Source of the DNA: Holophagales bacterium
GTDB taxonomy: Bacteria; Acidobacteriota; Thermoanaerobaculia; UBA5066
Direction: 5' to 3'
Length of the DNA stretch: 64,000 bases
Assembly: GCA_016714815.1 (NCBI GenBank)
Contig: JADKBZ010000003.1
Coordinates: 248,001 to 312,000, forward strand
Within the stretch, counting starts at the first letter, position 1; every line of letters begins with the position of its first letter. Below, piece after piece: positions 23,801 through 32,080 of the stretch. The translations under genes were made by a program, and so were the position numbers. The notes below the pieces were generated by a model. It was not told where the DNA came from. It ran no database searches and saw nothing but the letters and a program-made list of their open reading frames with translations.

Positions 23801-26107
23801 CCCGAGGTATTCGACCTCGACGAGCCCGAGCTGCTCGAGGTTCGGGTTGGTGTACCTCCAGCCGCGGCGCTGGTCGAACCACACGCGGTAGGAGAGGACC
23901 TGGCGAAGCGTCGACTCGGCGTCCTGGAGATGGAACCCGCGAAGCTCTGGCTCGAGGAGCCACTCGGACCGGACCTGGGGCGACGGTCGGTCGAACCCGA
24001 GGGCGCGCTGCTGGGCGAGGCCGAGCGCGTCGCTTCGGAGACCCTCCTCGCCGGCGGCCTGGAGCGCGCCGAGGAAGCCGGCCCTCACGAGGCTCACGAA
24101 GAGAAAGTCGTTGAAGTGCCCAGCCTGGAGGGCGGCGTCCTGCCGGTTGTCCGAAAAGCCGAGGAGCTTTCGCTTATGGAGCTCGAGGCCCGAGTCCCCA
24201 AGGTGCATCCAGCGAAGGACGCTGCCGACGAGGACCGTCGTCGCCGAGCTGCGACCCTCGGCCGAGAGCGACGCGAGGCGGGTCCGGTCGCGAGCGGGGC
24301 CGGTGTGCGTCGCGCCGCAGCGCAGGCAGAACCGGAACCGCCCCGGGAGGAACCAGGCCGGGGTGCCGGAGCCGATCCGGCCCGTCGGCTCGACCCGCTG
24401 GCGGAGAGCCCTGGCCCCCCGGTAGTGGGATTTGAGGCGGGGGTTGCCCGAGGCGTCGAACTCGAGCCAGGTCTCGGGGTAGTCGTCGTCTCGGTCCTCG
24501 AACGCGAACTCGGGATCGGACGCGTGAAGCGTGAGGAAACCGAAGAGCCCGTCGGCCGGCTTCTCGGTCCCGGCCTCGTCGACAGGTCCGTCTTCCTCGC
24601 GAGGCGGCGGAGGTGCGTCGTCGATGTCTCGTGAGAAGACTAGCCGGCCCACCTCGTCGTCGACGAGGCGGACGGGGTGATACTCGTGCCCGCATTCCCG
24701 GCAGAAGTGAACGGGATAGAGCCGCTTCTCGGCCGCTCCGGGAAGGAACTGCTGCCCTTCGACTGTAACGACCCGCCGGCCGGGCGGCTCGAGGGTCGCG
24801 AAGGCGTGGCCAGCGCCGGAGATGAACTGGTGGAGCTTGAACGCGAAGAAGCTCTTCGAGCCCGCTCCCGCTACACCCGTGCGCTCCGACTCCGGAACGC
24901 CGGAGACGAGAAGGAGCTCCTTGAGGGCCGACCGGCATTTCTCGACGGTCCGCCCCGACTCCCGGCCGAGGAGCTGGACCGCCTCGCTCATCGTTCGGGG
25001 CCGCGCCCGGAGCCATCGCTGGTCTCCTTCGGACCACGAGATCCCGAGCCGCGTCTCGACCCAGACGGACAGGGGATGCCTGCCCAGGGCTTCGTCGGAA
25101 ATGCTCCGGGCGATTCCAGCATCCACGGCCGCCGGAATCGCGGCAAGGAGAGTCGCCTCGTCGAGAGGCGCCGTGACCCGTTCCAACGTCTCGAGGACGA
25201 CATTGCTCTCCGGGATCTCGGTCGCGAAGAGCTTCGACGCGGCGCGCGCGACGACGCGCCCCTTCTCCTCGAGCGAACCTTCGCTCGCGAGCGTCGCCGA
25301 GGTGCCTATGCACTGGAGACCCTCCGGCGCGAGCCATTCCCTCACGCGCCGGACGAGGAGCGCGACGTCGGCGCCCTGACGCCCTCGATAGGTGTGTAGC
25401 TCGTCGAGAACGAGGAATCGGAGCCCGGAGCAGTTTCCGATGACACGCCGGTCGGTCTCGTCCTGGCGGGTCATGAGGAGCTCGAGCATCATGAAGTTCG
25501 TCAGGAGGATGTCGGGAGGGTTCTCGGCAATCCGGCGGCGGGTCTGGGTGTCTTCCTGGCCGGTGTAGCGCTCGAACGAGATCGGTCGCGGACCGGGGAC
25601 ATTCTCGAGGAACTTCTCGAGCTCTTCCACCTGGCTGTTCGCCAGGGCGTTCATCGGGTAGATGACGATGGCCCGCGTCCGCCGCGCGCCGCCGCGCGCC
25701 ATCTCGGCGAGTACCGCGCTGACGATCGGGATGAAGAAACAGAGCGACTTTCCCGAGCCCGTGCCGGTCGTGACGACGAAGGTCTCGCCGCTCGATGCCA
25801 GGGCGATCGCCTGCTCCTGGTGCGCATAGAGGGAGAGGGGCTCGCCCCTCGGGGTTTCGGCCGATGCGGGACTGCGGAAGATCTCGGCGCAGCCGGCTTC
25901 GAGCATTCCGTTCGCCACGAGCTTCTCGACGGTCGTCGTCTTCCGGAAGCTCGGATTGATCTGGATGAGCGGCTCTGGCCAGTAGCGCGCCCTCGCGTAG
26001 ATCTCGTCGACCTGCCTCCGGATGTCTTCCGCGAAGATCGTCGTGAACGACGTCGCGAACCGCTGATATTCATCGACGACGGCGTCGCGCAGGGCGAAGA
26101 CATCCAT
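20810..26107 (-). CDS. DEAD/DEAH helicase with C-terminal DUF1998 (DrmA-DrmB or DruE type)
   Basis: This protein of about 1765 residues has an N-terminal superfamily-2 helicase with Walker A VVTTGTGSGKSLCFF near 115, VIYPMNALANSQVEEL, and a DEVH-type box LVLDELHTYRGRQGADV near 235. The second helicase lobe has MELGIDISALNAVYLRNVPP and YAQRSGRAGRSGQAAL near 1035-1070. The C-terminus carries the cysteine-rich DUF1998 block CVAACYRCLMSYYNQPDHE near 1625. DISARM normally encodes helicase DrmA and DUF1998 protein DrmB separately, and here they are one chain, as in DruE of Druantia. The ATG at 26107 is preferred over one at 26155. It is the first gene of the minus-strand operon with the SNF2 and methylase genes. 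Confidence 0.82.
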   Translation of the reverse strand: MDVFALRDAVVDEYQRFATSFTTIFAEDIRRQVDEIYARARYWPEPLIQINPSFRKTTTVEKLVANGMLEAGCAEIFRSPASAETPRGEPLSLYAHQEQAIALASSGETFVVTTGTGSGKSLCFFIPIVSAVLAEMARGGARRTRAIVIYPMNALANSQVEELEKFLENVPGPRPISFERYTGQEDTQTRRRIAENPPDILLTNFMMLELLMTRQDETDRRVIGNCSGLRFLVLDELHTYRGRQGADVALLVRRVREWLAPEGLQCIGTSATLASEGSLEEKGRVVARAASKLFATEIPESNVVLETLERVTAPLDEATLLAAIPAAVDAGIARSISDEALGRHPLSVWVETRLGISWSEGDQRWLRARPRTMSEAVQLLGRESGRTVEKCRSALKELLLVSGVPESERTGVAGAGSKSFFAFKLHQFISGAGHAFATLEPPGRRVVTVEGQQFLPGAAEKRLYPVHFCRECGHEYHPVRLVDDEVGRLVFSRDIDDAPPPPREEDGPVDEAGTEKPADGLFGFLTLHASDPEFAFEDRDDDYPETWLEFDASGNPRLKSHYRGARALRQRVEPTGRIGSGTPAWFLPGRFRFCLRCGATHTGPARDRTRLASLSAEGRSSATTVLVGSVLRWMHLGDSGLELHKRKLLGFSDNRQDAALQAGHFNDFLFVSLVRAGFLGALQAAGEEGLRSDALGLAQQRALGFDRPSPQVRSEWLLEPELRGFHLQDAESTLRQVLSYRVWFDQRRGWRYTNPNLEQLGLVEVEYLGLSDLAADEAAFAEAPAPLRAASPEVRTAVYQELLDHLRRWMAIRSQVLDPAIVDQMIAKSHSRLRSPWGFGADEKPRRARWLLVAPPSRRDMSLRDEDLIVRGGSRSALGRTLRSSKLWGGNGAVRAMKAKEFDELVEALLALAEKDGLVSGEPTPFGVNGWRLNDACVRFRIGRPRESENAFFLDYYENLARLLRDPGHPLFGFEAREHTAQVDGEKRAVREKRFRFGKKEQDELAADSKRLREVGEAGRFLPVLFCSPTMELGIDISALNAVYLRNVPPTPANYAQRSGRAGRSGQAALVLTYCSSQGPHDQYFFRDPKAMVHGEVRPPLLDLANRDLVDSHLSAVWLAATEQELESSISNLLVLDTFERPLRPEIATALAEPRRTDQAVRRVRGVLDLLEEDLTTDRAPWYPGRDAYAAALVEAAPARFAQAFGRWRDLFLAAEQQRDSARRAMDDYAAPQREKRAAQSRHAQAIDQIALLQRGSSALSSDFYTYRYLATEGFLPGYNFPRLPLMAYIPASTDGKARQTYLQRPRFLALSEFGPGSLVYHEGRAYRVVRALLSLGQGDPAAAQAELPTKSARICRACGAGHFSAEPSLCHACGASLGDAEIVNHVYRIENVSTQPTERITANDEERQRQGFELQTTFEWAVRDHAIDVRLAAVGDADGDLLRLAYGPGATITRLNKGLRRRANRTQLGYRIDPVSGTWAKNEDDGGEEPDPAVIPKQWIVPSVQDRKNALLVQPFVKGLTPLSAATLQHALLRGIEVRFQLEEGEILAEPMPSRDESNGFLLYEATEGGAGVLTRLVSEPGAFREVALEALRILHFDLEPEGSERPAEAAQLADVPGTACVAACYRCLMSYYNQPDHELLDRRDAEAKTLLLRLARGTTRSAATAAVAPDDAASGPAEPEAATLAELSRRGLPAPDAEPLVEDGVRLPLVWREHYAVAVPADLPAEAVARLEGLGFDVVRLDADAAIPGEAFLRLAAALGRPA

Positions 26108-26301
26108 GTTCCTTGCGGTCAATCGGCCCCCTGTCGGATTAGGTCCGTGGCGCATTCCGGGACATCAACCGTTCGAACGACTCGGCGAAGGGTAGCTCGG
26201 CTGTCCGGGTGAGACCCTACACCCTCGACACCAGGCAGAATGCCGGAAAGCTACGCTGCCAACAAGGGCCGAAGTCGTTTCGGCTTAGGTGGTTCCAGCC
26301 C

Positions 26302-26479
26302 CATCTTCGAGCGGATCCGCCGCTCGAACCTCGCCGGCATTGAGGTCCTCACCGCAACCGCCGCGGACGGCACGAAGAAGAGCTTCACCGCCACCCTCCG
26401 CCTCGACACGCCGAACGAGGTCGACTACTACCGCCACGGCGGCATCCTGCAGTTCGTGCTGCGGCAGATGACGGCGTAA
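26302..26479 (+). pseudogene. Internally deleted copy of the acnA 3' end (island right edge)
   Basis: IFERIRRSNLAGIEVL matches acnA residues encoded at 2394-2443. It then jumps directly to TATAADGTKKSF through GGILQFVLRQMTA, matching 2555-2685 with two mismatches over 130 bp. About 110 bp between the two blocks is missing. The fragment sits 115 bp before acnB and is best read as the right-hand duplicate left by island insertion at acnA, not as a functional small gene. Confidence 0.85.
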
Positions 26480-26594
26480 AGGCCCGGCCCGGCACGACCA
26501 TTGCCCCACGGCGGGCTCGTCAGGGAGAATGCGCGCCGATCCGCACCCGCGGAACCGGGAACCGGCGCGCAGCCCACTGACTAAGGAGACGACC

Positions 26595-29162
26595 GTGATC
26601 GATGCCTACCTGACCCACGTGGCCGAGCGGATGGAGCTCGGGATCCCGGCCAAGCCGCTCGACCCGGGACAGACGCGCGAGCTCTGCAAGCTCCTCGAGG
26701 CTCCCCCCGCCGGGAAGGAGACCTTCCTTCTCGACCTCCTCGAGAACCGCGTCTCGCCCGGCGTCGACCCGGCGGCCGAGGTGAAGGCCGCCTTCCTGGC
26801 CGGCATCGTGCGCGGCACCGCCGCTTCGCCCGTCATTTCGAGGAAGGACGCCGTCCGCATCCTCGGCACCATGCTCGGCGGCTACAACGTCGCGCCGCTC
26901 CTGGAAGCGCTCGCGGACCCCGAGCTCGCCGACGGCGCGGCCCAGGCCCTGGCCGCCACCACGCAGGTCTACGACGCCTTCGACCAGGTGGCCGCCCTGG
27001 CCAGGGTCAACGCCGCGGCCCGGAAGGTCCTCGAGTCGTGGGCCGCCGCGGAGTGGTTCACCTCGCGGGCGGGCGTCCCCGCCGAGATCAAGGTCAAGGT
27101 CTTCAAGGTCGACGGCGAGATCAACACCGACGACTTCTCCCCCGCCGGCGACGCCTCGACCCGCCCCGACATCCCGCTCCACGCCCTCGCCATGGGCAAA
27201 ACCCGCTTCCCCCAGGGCCTCGCCACGATCGCCGCGTTCCGCGCGGAGGGCTTCCAGGTCGCCTTCGCCGGCGACGTGGTCGGGACCGGCTCCTCGCGCA
27301 AGAGCGCCTGCAACAGCGTCCTCTGGCACACGGGCGTCGACATCCCCTGCGTCCCCAACAAGCGCCGCAACGGCGTCCTCCTGGGCGGCGTCATCGCCCC
27401 CATCTTCTTCAACACGGCCCAGGACTCCGGCGCCCTGCCGATCAAGACCGACGTCACGAAGCTGAAGACCGGCGACGTCGTCGTGATCGACACGGTGAAG
27501 GGCGAGGTTAGGAGCGAGAGCGGCGAGGTGATCTCGACGTTCAGGCTCTCGCCCGAGACGCTCCCCGACGAGTACCGCGCCGGCGGCCGCATCCCCCTGA
27601 TCATCGGCCGCGCCCTCACCGACCGGGCGCGGGCCGCCCTCGGCCTTCCGGCCAGCGACGTCTTCGTGAGGGCGAAGAACCCGGAGCCGAAGGCGGACCA
27701 GGGCTACACGCTCGCGCAGAAGATGGTGGGCCGCGCCTGCGGCTACCCTGACAACATCGGCGCGCTCCCGGGCGGCTTCTACGAGCCGGCGATGACCACC
27801 GTGGGCTCGCAGGACACCACCGGCCCGATGACGGCGGACGAGCTGAAGGAGCTCGCCTGCCTGAAGTTCCTCTCGCCGATGGTGATGCAGTCGTTCTGCC
27901 ACACCGCGGCCTACCCGAAGGTGGCCGACGTCAGGATGCACCAGGCGCTGCCGCCGTTCATCCGCGTCCGCGGCGGCGTGTCGCTCGCCCCGGGCGACGG
28001 CGTCGTCCACTCCTGGCTCAATCGCCTCCTCCTCCCCGACACGGTCGGGACCGGCGGCGACAGCCACACCCGCTTCCCCATCGGGATCTCCTTCCCGGCC
28101 GGGTCGGGCCTCGTCGCTTTCGCGGCCGCCCTCGGCTTCATGCCGCTCGACATGCCCGAGAGCGTTCTCGTCCGCTTCAAGGGGAAGCTCCGCCCCGGCA
28201 TCACGCTCCGCGACGTCGTCAACGCCATCCCCCTCTGGGCCATCCGGCAGGGCCTCCTCACCGTGCCGAAGAAGAACAAGAAGAACGTCTTCAACGGCCG
28301 GATCCTCGAGATGGAGGGGCTGCCCGACCTGACCGTCGAGCAGGCGTTCGAGCTGACCGACGCCGCGGCCGAGCGGAGCGCCGCGGCCGCCACCGTCGAC
28401 CTCTCCGAGGCGAGCGTCGCCACGTATCTGCGCTCCAACGCCGCCCTGATGCGGAAGATGATCGCCGACGGCTATGGCGACCCGAAGACGCTCCAGGCCC
28501 GGATCGACGCCGTCGAGGCGTGGCTGGCCTCCCCCTCGCTCCTCCGCGCGGACAGGAACGCCGAGTACGCCGCCGTCGTCGAGATCGACCTCGACGAGAT
28601 CACCGAGCCGATCCTCGCCTGCCCCAACGACCCCGACGACGTGAAGGTCCTCACCGAGGTCGAGGGGACGAAGATCGACGACGTCTTCCTCGGCTCCTGC
28701 ATGACGAACATCGGCCACTTCCGCGCCGCCGGGGAGATCTGGAAAGGCGGGAAGAACAGCGGCCTCGTCCGCACCTGGCTCTGCCCGCCTACGCGCATGG
28801 ACCAGCAGCAGCTGAAGGAGGAGGCCTACTTCTCGACCTTCAGCCAGGTCGGCGCGCGGATCGAGATGGCCGGGTGCTCCCTCTGCATGGGGAACCAGGG
28901 GCGCGTGCCCGAGAAGGTGACCGTCTTCTCCACGTCGACCCGGAACTTCGACGACCGGATGGGCGACGGGGCGAAGGTGTTCCTCGGCTCGGCCGAGCTC
29001 GGCGCCGTCGCGGCGACGCTCGGACGCCTCCCGACCGTGGCGGAGTATTTCGCCGTCTACGCCGAGAAGATCGCCCCGAAGTTCGACAAGATCTACCGCT
29101 ACCTCCAGTTCGACGAGCTGCCGGAGTACGCGGCGGTCGAGGCGACGGCACCGCGGGCGTAA
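26595..29162 (+). CDS. acnB: Aconitate hydratase B
   Basis: This is the AcnB-type bifunctional aconitase and 2-methylisocitrate dehydratase of the TCA cycle, with 855 residues against about 865 in enterobacteria. The GTG at 26595 is the start because AAGGAG lies at 26583-26588. The helical HEAT-like domain (residues 1-160) comes first, then the swivel domain (GDVVGTGSSRKSACNS near 230). The catalytic core has TVGTGGDSHTRFPIGISFP, LGSCMTNIGHFRAAG and MAGCSLCMGNQGR, giving the three cluster cysteines. A strong terminator follows. The gene is intact and can supply aconitase activity even if acnA is broken. Confidence 0.96.
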   Translation: MIDAYLTHVAERMELGIPAKPLDPGQTRELCKLLEAPPAGKETFLLDLLENRVSPGVDPAAEVKAAFLAGIVRGTAASPVISRKDAVRILGTMLGGYNVAPLLEALADPELADGAAQALAATTQVYDAFDQVAALARVNAAARKVLESWAAAEWFTSRAGVPAEIKVKVFKVDGEINTDDFSPAGDASTRPDIPLHALAMGKTRFPQGLATIAAFRAEGFQVAFAGDVVGTGSSRKSACNSVLWHTGVDIPCVPNKRRNGVLLGGVIAPIFFNTAQDSGALPIKTDVTKLKTGDVVVIDTVKGEVRSESGEVISTFRLSPETLPDEYRAGGRIPLIIGRALTDRARAALGLPASDVFVRAKNPEPKADQGYTLAQKMVGRACGYPDNIGALPGGFYEPAMTTVGSQDTTGPMTADELKELACLKFLSPMVMQSFCHTAAYPKVADVRMHQALPPFIRVRGGVSLAPGDGVVHSWLNRLLLPDTVGTGGDSHTRFPIGISFPAGSGLVAFAAALGFMPLDMPESVLVRFKGKLRPGITLRDVVNAIPLWAIRQGLLTVPKKNKKNVFNGRILEMEGLPDLTVEQAFELTDAAAERSAAAATVDLSEASVATYLRSNAALMRKMIADGYGDPKTLQARIDAVEAWLASPSLLRADRNAEYAAVVEIDLDEITEPILACPNDPDDVKVLTEVEGTKIDDVFLGSCMTNIGHFRAAGEIWKGGKNSGLVRTWLCPPTRMDQQQLKEEAYFSTFSQVGARIEMAGCSLCMGNQGRVPEKVTVFSTSTRNFDDRMGDGAKVFLGSAELGAVAATLGRLPTVAEYFAVYAEKIAPKFDKIYRYLQFDELPEYAAVEATAPRA

Positions 29163-29216
29163 CGACGGCGCTTCCCGGGGGCCGGGCTCCCCGGACGGGT
29201 GCCTCTGCTCTTTCGA

Positions 29217-29247
29217 GGGCCGCGGGAGAGATCCCGCGGCCCTTTTT
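29217..29247 (+). terminator. Rho-independent terminator of acnB
   Basis: An 11-bp GC stem (GGGCCGCGGGA) with a GAGA tetraloop is followed by TTTTT at 29243-29247, 55 bases after acnB. It belongs to the same hairpin family as 2718-2743 and 31194-31223. Confidence 0.9.
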
Positions 29248-29256
29248 CGTCCGCAC

Positions 29257-31071
29257 CTACCTGGACTTGTACTTCACCTGGAACCCAACGGTCTTCGCCC
29301 GGCGACCCCTGGCGTCCGTCGCGTCGAGGAGGATGGACAGCGTCGACAGCTGCGCCGCGGGAACCTTCAGGTGGGTCGTCACGTGATCCTTCGCGTCCGG
29401 CGTCCCGGAGGCCGGCGTCAGCTCGCCGCAGCCGTCGTCCCCCTTGATGCCGGCCGTCCAGGTGAGGCTCCCCGAGCTCGCGCCCGGCTTCACGTCGAAG
29501 TCGATGTCGACGGTCGTCCCGGCCGGCACTTCGTTCCCGGAAAGCGCCGTCCCGTTCACCGAGAGGATGAGGCCGCTGATCACCGGCACCTCGGGCGTGA
29601 ACCTGACGACGCGGTCGTAGTAGAGCTCCGAGAAAGCGGGCCCGATCTTCGTCTCGGGCTCCACGTACGCCCGGAACCCGACGAACATCTGCCCGGCCTT
29701 CGCGATCCCCTGCCCGCAGCCGTCGACCGGGACCGGAACCGTCGTGCAGTTCGGGTCTCCACCACAGTTCCGGGCCACCTTCCACGCGTAAAGGCTGTCC
29801 ACGTGCGTGGGCCTCGCCTTTGGATCGGGGAAGAAGTCGATCGCGCTCCCGGCGAAGCGGCGGCTGCTCTCGCTGGCGTAGGGACAGGCGTTGCACGCGT
29901 CGTAGACCGCGAAGTTCGAGTAGGTGGCCTTCCCGGTCCTCTCGTGGTTGACGCCGTACACGATCGCGAACTCGTCGTCGGCGAGGCTGAACGTCCCCTC
30001 GTTGCGGAGATAGACGGTGTCCCGGCTCTCCCCGAGAACGTCGATGTCCCTCTGAAGGCCGACAAAGCTCTCCTCGAGCCAGGTCGCGGGCCGGAGGTCG
30101 TCCCCCTTCATTTCCGGGTACCTGGCGGCAATGGCCTTTCGCAGCGAGGCCACCTCCGGAGTCAGGTCCAGCTCCGTCTGTCCCGTTCCCCTCGGACGCA
30201 GCCTCTCGACGGGAAGCGGAAGGTACTTCGCCTTCTCCGTCCTCGGGTCGGGCGTCAGCCGGAAGACGGCCACGGGGGGCTGCGCGAGGTATGCCGCGCC
30301 GGCCTCCTCGAATCCGTAGTCCCAGAGCGCGAACCTCATGATCCCGGTGAAGTCGTCGTCCTTCGCGAGATCGGGGTCCCCGTTCTCCTTCGAGCTCATC
30401 CGGGCGATGTTCGGGGAGATGACGTCCGTGTTGATGATCGCGTCGGGGAAGCCCGCGATCTTGAGCGCCCGTCGAACGCGCACTTCGGTCCCCCTGTCCG
30501 AGACGATCGCGAGGACGAACGCCCGGTCGAACGGATCTCCCCTCGTCTTGCCCAGGGTGTTGAAGGTCAGCATGTTGTTCGGGTCGCCGAGGCTCGGGAA
30601 GACCTTCCGGCGGAGCGACTCGCGCTCCACCCACCTGTTGAAGCTGAAGGTCCGGAAGCTGAAGTAGGCGAGCGGAGGGGGGGTCCTGCCGATGAGGACG
30701 ATCGCCTCGTCCTGTCGGATCGCAAAGAGGAGGTCGGGCCGGGTCGGGATCCACGGCTTTCCCGGCTCCGGCACCGAGACGACGAGGTAGGGGTTGCTGC
30801 TGTTGTTGCCGTTGCACGACGTGATGAGCCCGAGGCAGACCATCTGGAGGACATTGGGCTTGAAGAGGCCTCCCGGAGTCACCTGGAACTTGTCGGCCCG
30901 GACGGCCTGGAGGAAGCGGTTGACCATCGGGGAGGCCGCGAGGGTCTGCACGCTGTCGAGCCGCAGCGAGCCGAGGCTCTCGCCAGCGGGTGAGGCCGGA
31001 TCGCTCGCCAGTGCCACCTGCATCGGAGCGGAAAGCAGCAGAAGCACCGGGAGGGTCGCGCTTCGAATCAC
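29257..31071 (-). CDS. Large exported protein of unknown function
   Basis: The GTG at 31071 follows a purine-rich GGAGGAAGA ribosome site and begins a signal peptide (IRSATLPVLLLLSAPMQVAL, then AS). The mature protein of about 580 residues is probably periplasmic or surface-exposed. The first 400 residues match no domain I know. The C-terminal 170 residues look like a beta-sandwich module (VSVNGTALSGNEVPAGTTVD, then SGSLTWTAGIKGDDGCG). Paired cysteines (DACNACPYASE, CGGDPNC) suggest disulfides and export. It converges on acnB across the shared terminator and is not obviously in an operon with the phospholipase gene upstream. Confidence 0.7.
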   Translation of the reverse strand: MIRSATLPVLLLLSAPMQVALASDPASPAGESLGSLRLDSVQTLAASPMVNRFLQAVRADKFQVTPGGLFKPNVLQMVCLGLITSCNGNNSSNPYLVVSVPEPGKPWIPTRPDLLFAIRQDEAIVLIGRTPPPLAYFSFRTFSFNRWVERESLRRKVFPSLGDPNNMLTFNTLGKTRGDPFDRAFVLAIVSDRGTEVRVRRALKIAGFPDAIINTDVISPNIARMSSKENGDPDLAKDDDFTGIMRFALWDYGFEEAGAAYLAQPPVAVFRLTPDPRTEKAKYLPLPVERLRPRGTGQTELDLTPEVASLRKAIAARYPEMKGDDLRPATWLEESFVGLQRDIDVLGESRDTVYLRNEGTFSLADDEFAIVYGVNHERTGKATYSNFAVYDACNACPYASESSRRFAGSAIDFFPDPKARPTHVDSLYAWKVARNCGGDPNCTTVPVPVDGCGQGIAKAGQMFVGFRAYVEPETKIGPAFSELYYDRVVRFTPEVPVISGLILSVNGTALSGNEVPAGTTVDIDFDVKPGASSGSLTWTAGIKGDDGCGELTPASGTPDAKDHVTTHLKVPAAQLSTLSILLDATDARGRRAKTVGFQVKYKSR

Positions 31072-31193
31072 TTCTTCCTCCTCAGGAGGGGGCCGGACGC
31101 CGTGAGACAACGCTCGGCCGCCAGCCTTGGAATCCTACACCGCGGGGAGAACCCGGAAGCCGATGACGATCGGGAAGACCACCGTCACGGCGA

Positions 31194-31223
31194 GGGTCGC
31201 GGGAGAGATCCCGCGGCCCTTTT
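31194..31223 (+). terminator. Hairpin beside the phospholipase gene
   Basis: GGGTCGCGGGA and its near-complement form an 11-bp stem with one G-T pair, a GAGA loop, and TTTT at 31220-31223. It lies directly after the 3' end of the minus-strand phospholipase gene, but the T-run is on the plus strand. It may act in either direction. Confidence 0.6.
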
Positions 31224-31225
31224 CT

Positions 31226-32080
31226 TCAGCGGACGACCGCGAAACCGAACCGCACCGACTCCGTCTTCCGGTCGTACGCGAGGAGGCTTTCCCCGTAGCC
31301 GTTGAAGTACTGCGCCATGACGAAGATCGACATGTCGAGGAAGCCGATGTGGACCGGGACCGTCAGGTCGAGCTGGACGGAGCGGTGGTCGAAGCCTTTC
31401 CCCGCCATTCCCGTCACCTTGAGGTTCCCGCCGTCCGCCTTCCCGAACGTCCCGCGCAGCTTGCCGTAGCCGCGGTACTCGGCGACGTCGTCCCCGTCGT
31501 CGACGTAGGCCCAGACTTCAGGGGAAAAGACGAAGTGCCAGCCGTCCACCGAGCCGACGAAGAAGCCGGTGCGCAAATAGACGATGTTCACGCTGCGGGA
31601 GTCGGCCCCTTCCTTCCCGTTCGACTCGTGCTTGAAGCCGGCCTGCACCGCGTTGAACGAAACGCCGCGCTGCGTCCCGGGCGGGATCTTGATCCACTCC
31701 CAGAAGAGCTCCGGCATGTAGCTCGTGTCGTAGAACGGGCTGGAGACGGAATCGACGTCCCACAGGGACCGTTCGGTGTAGCCGAGCTGCAGGCTGCTTC
31801 GCGTCTTTGCCGGGCTCCTGGCGCCCAGCTCCGCGATCCTGTACTTGAAGCTGAACTGGAACTTCGCCGCCTCCGGCCCGGTTCCGTAGACGAAGTAGAT
31901 CGGCTCGTGCGCCTGCAGCCGGCCCGCGAACGTCCGCCCCAGGACCGACGCATCCGCGTCGGTCGTCTCCTCCTGCGCGCGAGCGAACCCGGCGGTCGCC
32001 AAGACGCCCAGCGCCAGAAGGATCGCCGCCGTCCGGAATCGCGCTCCAGGGGACCCGTTGACCACAGGGCATTTCACCAC
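31226..32080 (-). CDS. pldA: Outer-membrane phospholipase A (OMPLA-like)
   Basis: This 284-residue precursor has a signal peptide (RTAAILLALGVLATAGFARA, cleaved before QEE) and a mature beta-barrel pattern ending in an aromatic/valine-rich strand (SVRFGFAVVR). The family active-site block is clear: FKHESNGKEG, then SRSVNIVYLRT, which supplies the catalytic His and Ser (HxSNG near residue 150) and the conserved Asn. OMPLA is a calcium-dependent dimer that hydrolyses outer-membrane phospholipids. Its presence is the best evidence for a diderm envelope. Start is ambiguous between several in-frame codons before the signal peptide. Confidence 0.85.
   Translation of the reverse strand: MVKCPVVNGSPGARFRTAAILLALGVLATAGFARAQEETTDADASVLGRTFAGRLQAHEPIYFVYGTGPEAAKFQFSFKYRIAELGARSPAKTRSSLQLGYTERSLWDVDSVSSPFYDTSYMPELFWEWIKIPPGTQRGVSFNAVQAGFKHESNGKEGADSRSVNIVYLRTGFFVGSVDGWHFVFSPEVWAYVDDGDDVAEYRGYGKLRGTFGKADGGNLKVTGMAGKGFDHRSVQLDLTVPVHIGFLDMSIFVMAQYFNGYGESLLAYDRKTESVRFGFAVVR

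Larger units (their letters stand above)
2686..26301. mobile_element. Two-module defence island inserted at the 3' end of acnA
   Basis: About 23.6 kb of accessory genes, nearly all on the minus strand, separates acnA from acnB. The island is bounded by acnA 3' ends: the real one (to 2685) and a copy at 26302-26479. A third, decayed copy (10816-11024) divides it into module A (NACHT/WD40 system) and module B (DISARM-like system, ATPase pair, HNH). No integrase, relaxase or transposase is recognisable inside, so the mechanism of entry is inferred only from the repeats. Confidence 0.7.

Noticed and set aside
26520..28718. 732-residue open frame antisense to acnB
   Set aside because: It mirrors the GC-rich codons of acnB, is very rich in Gly, Arg, Val and Asp, and has no domain. 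acnB on the other strand is unmistakable.
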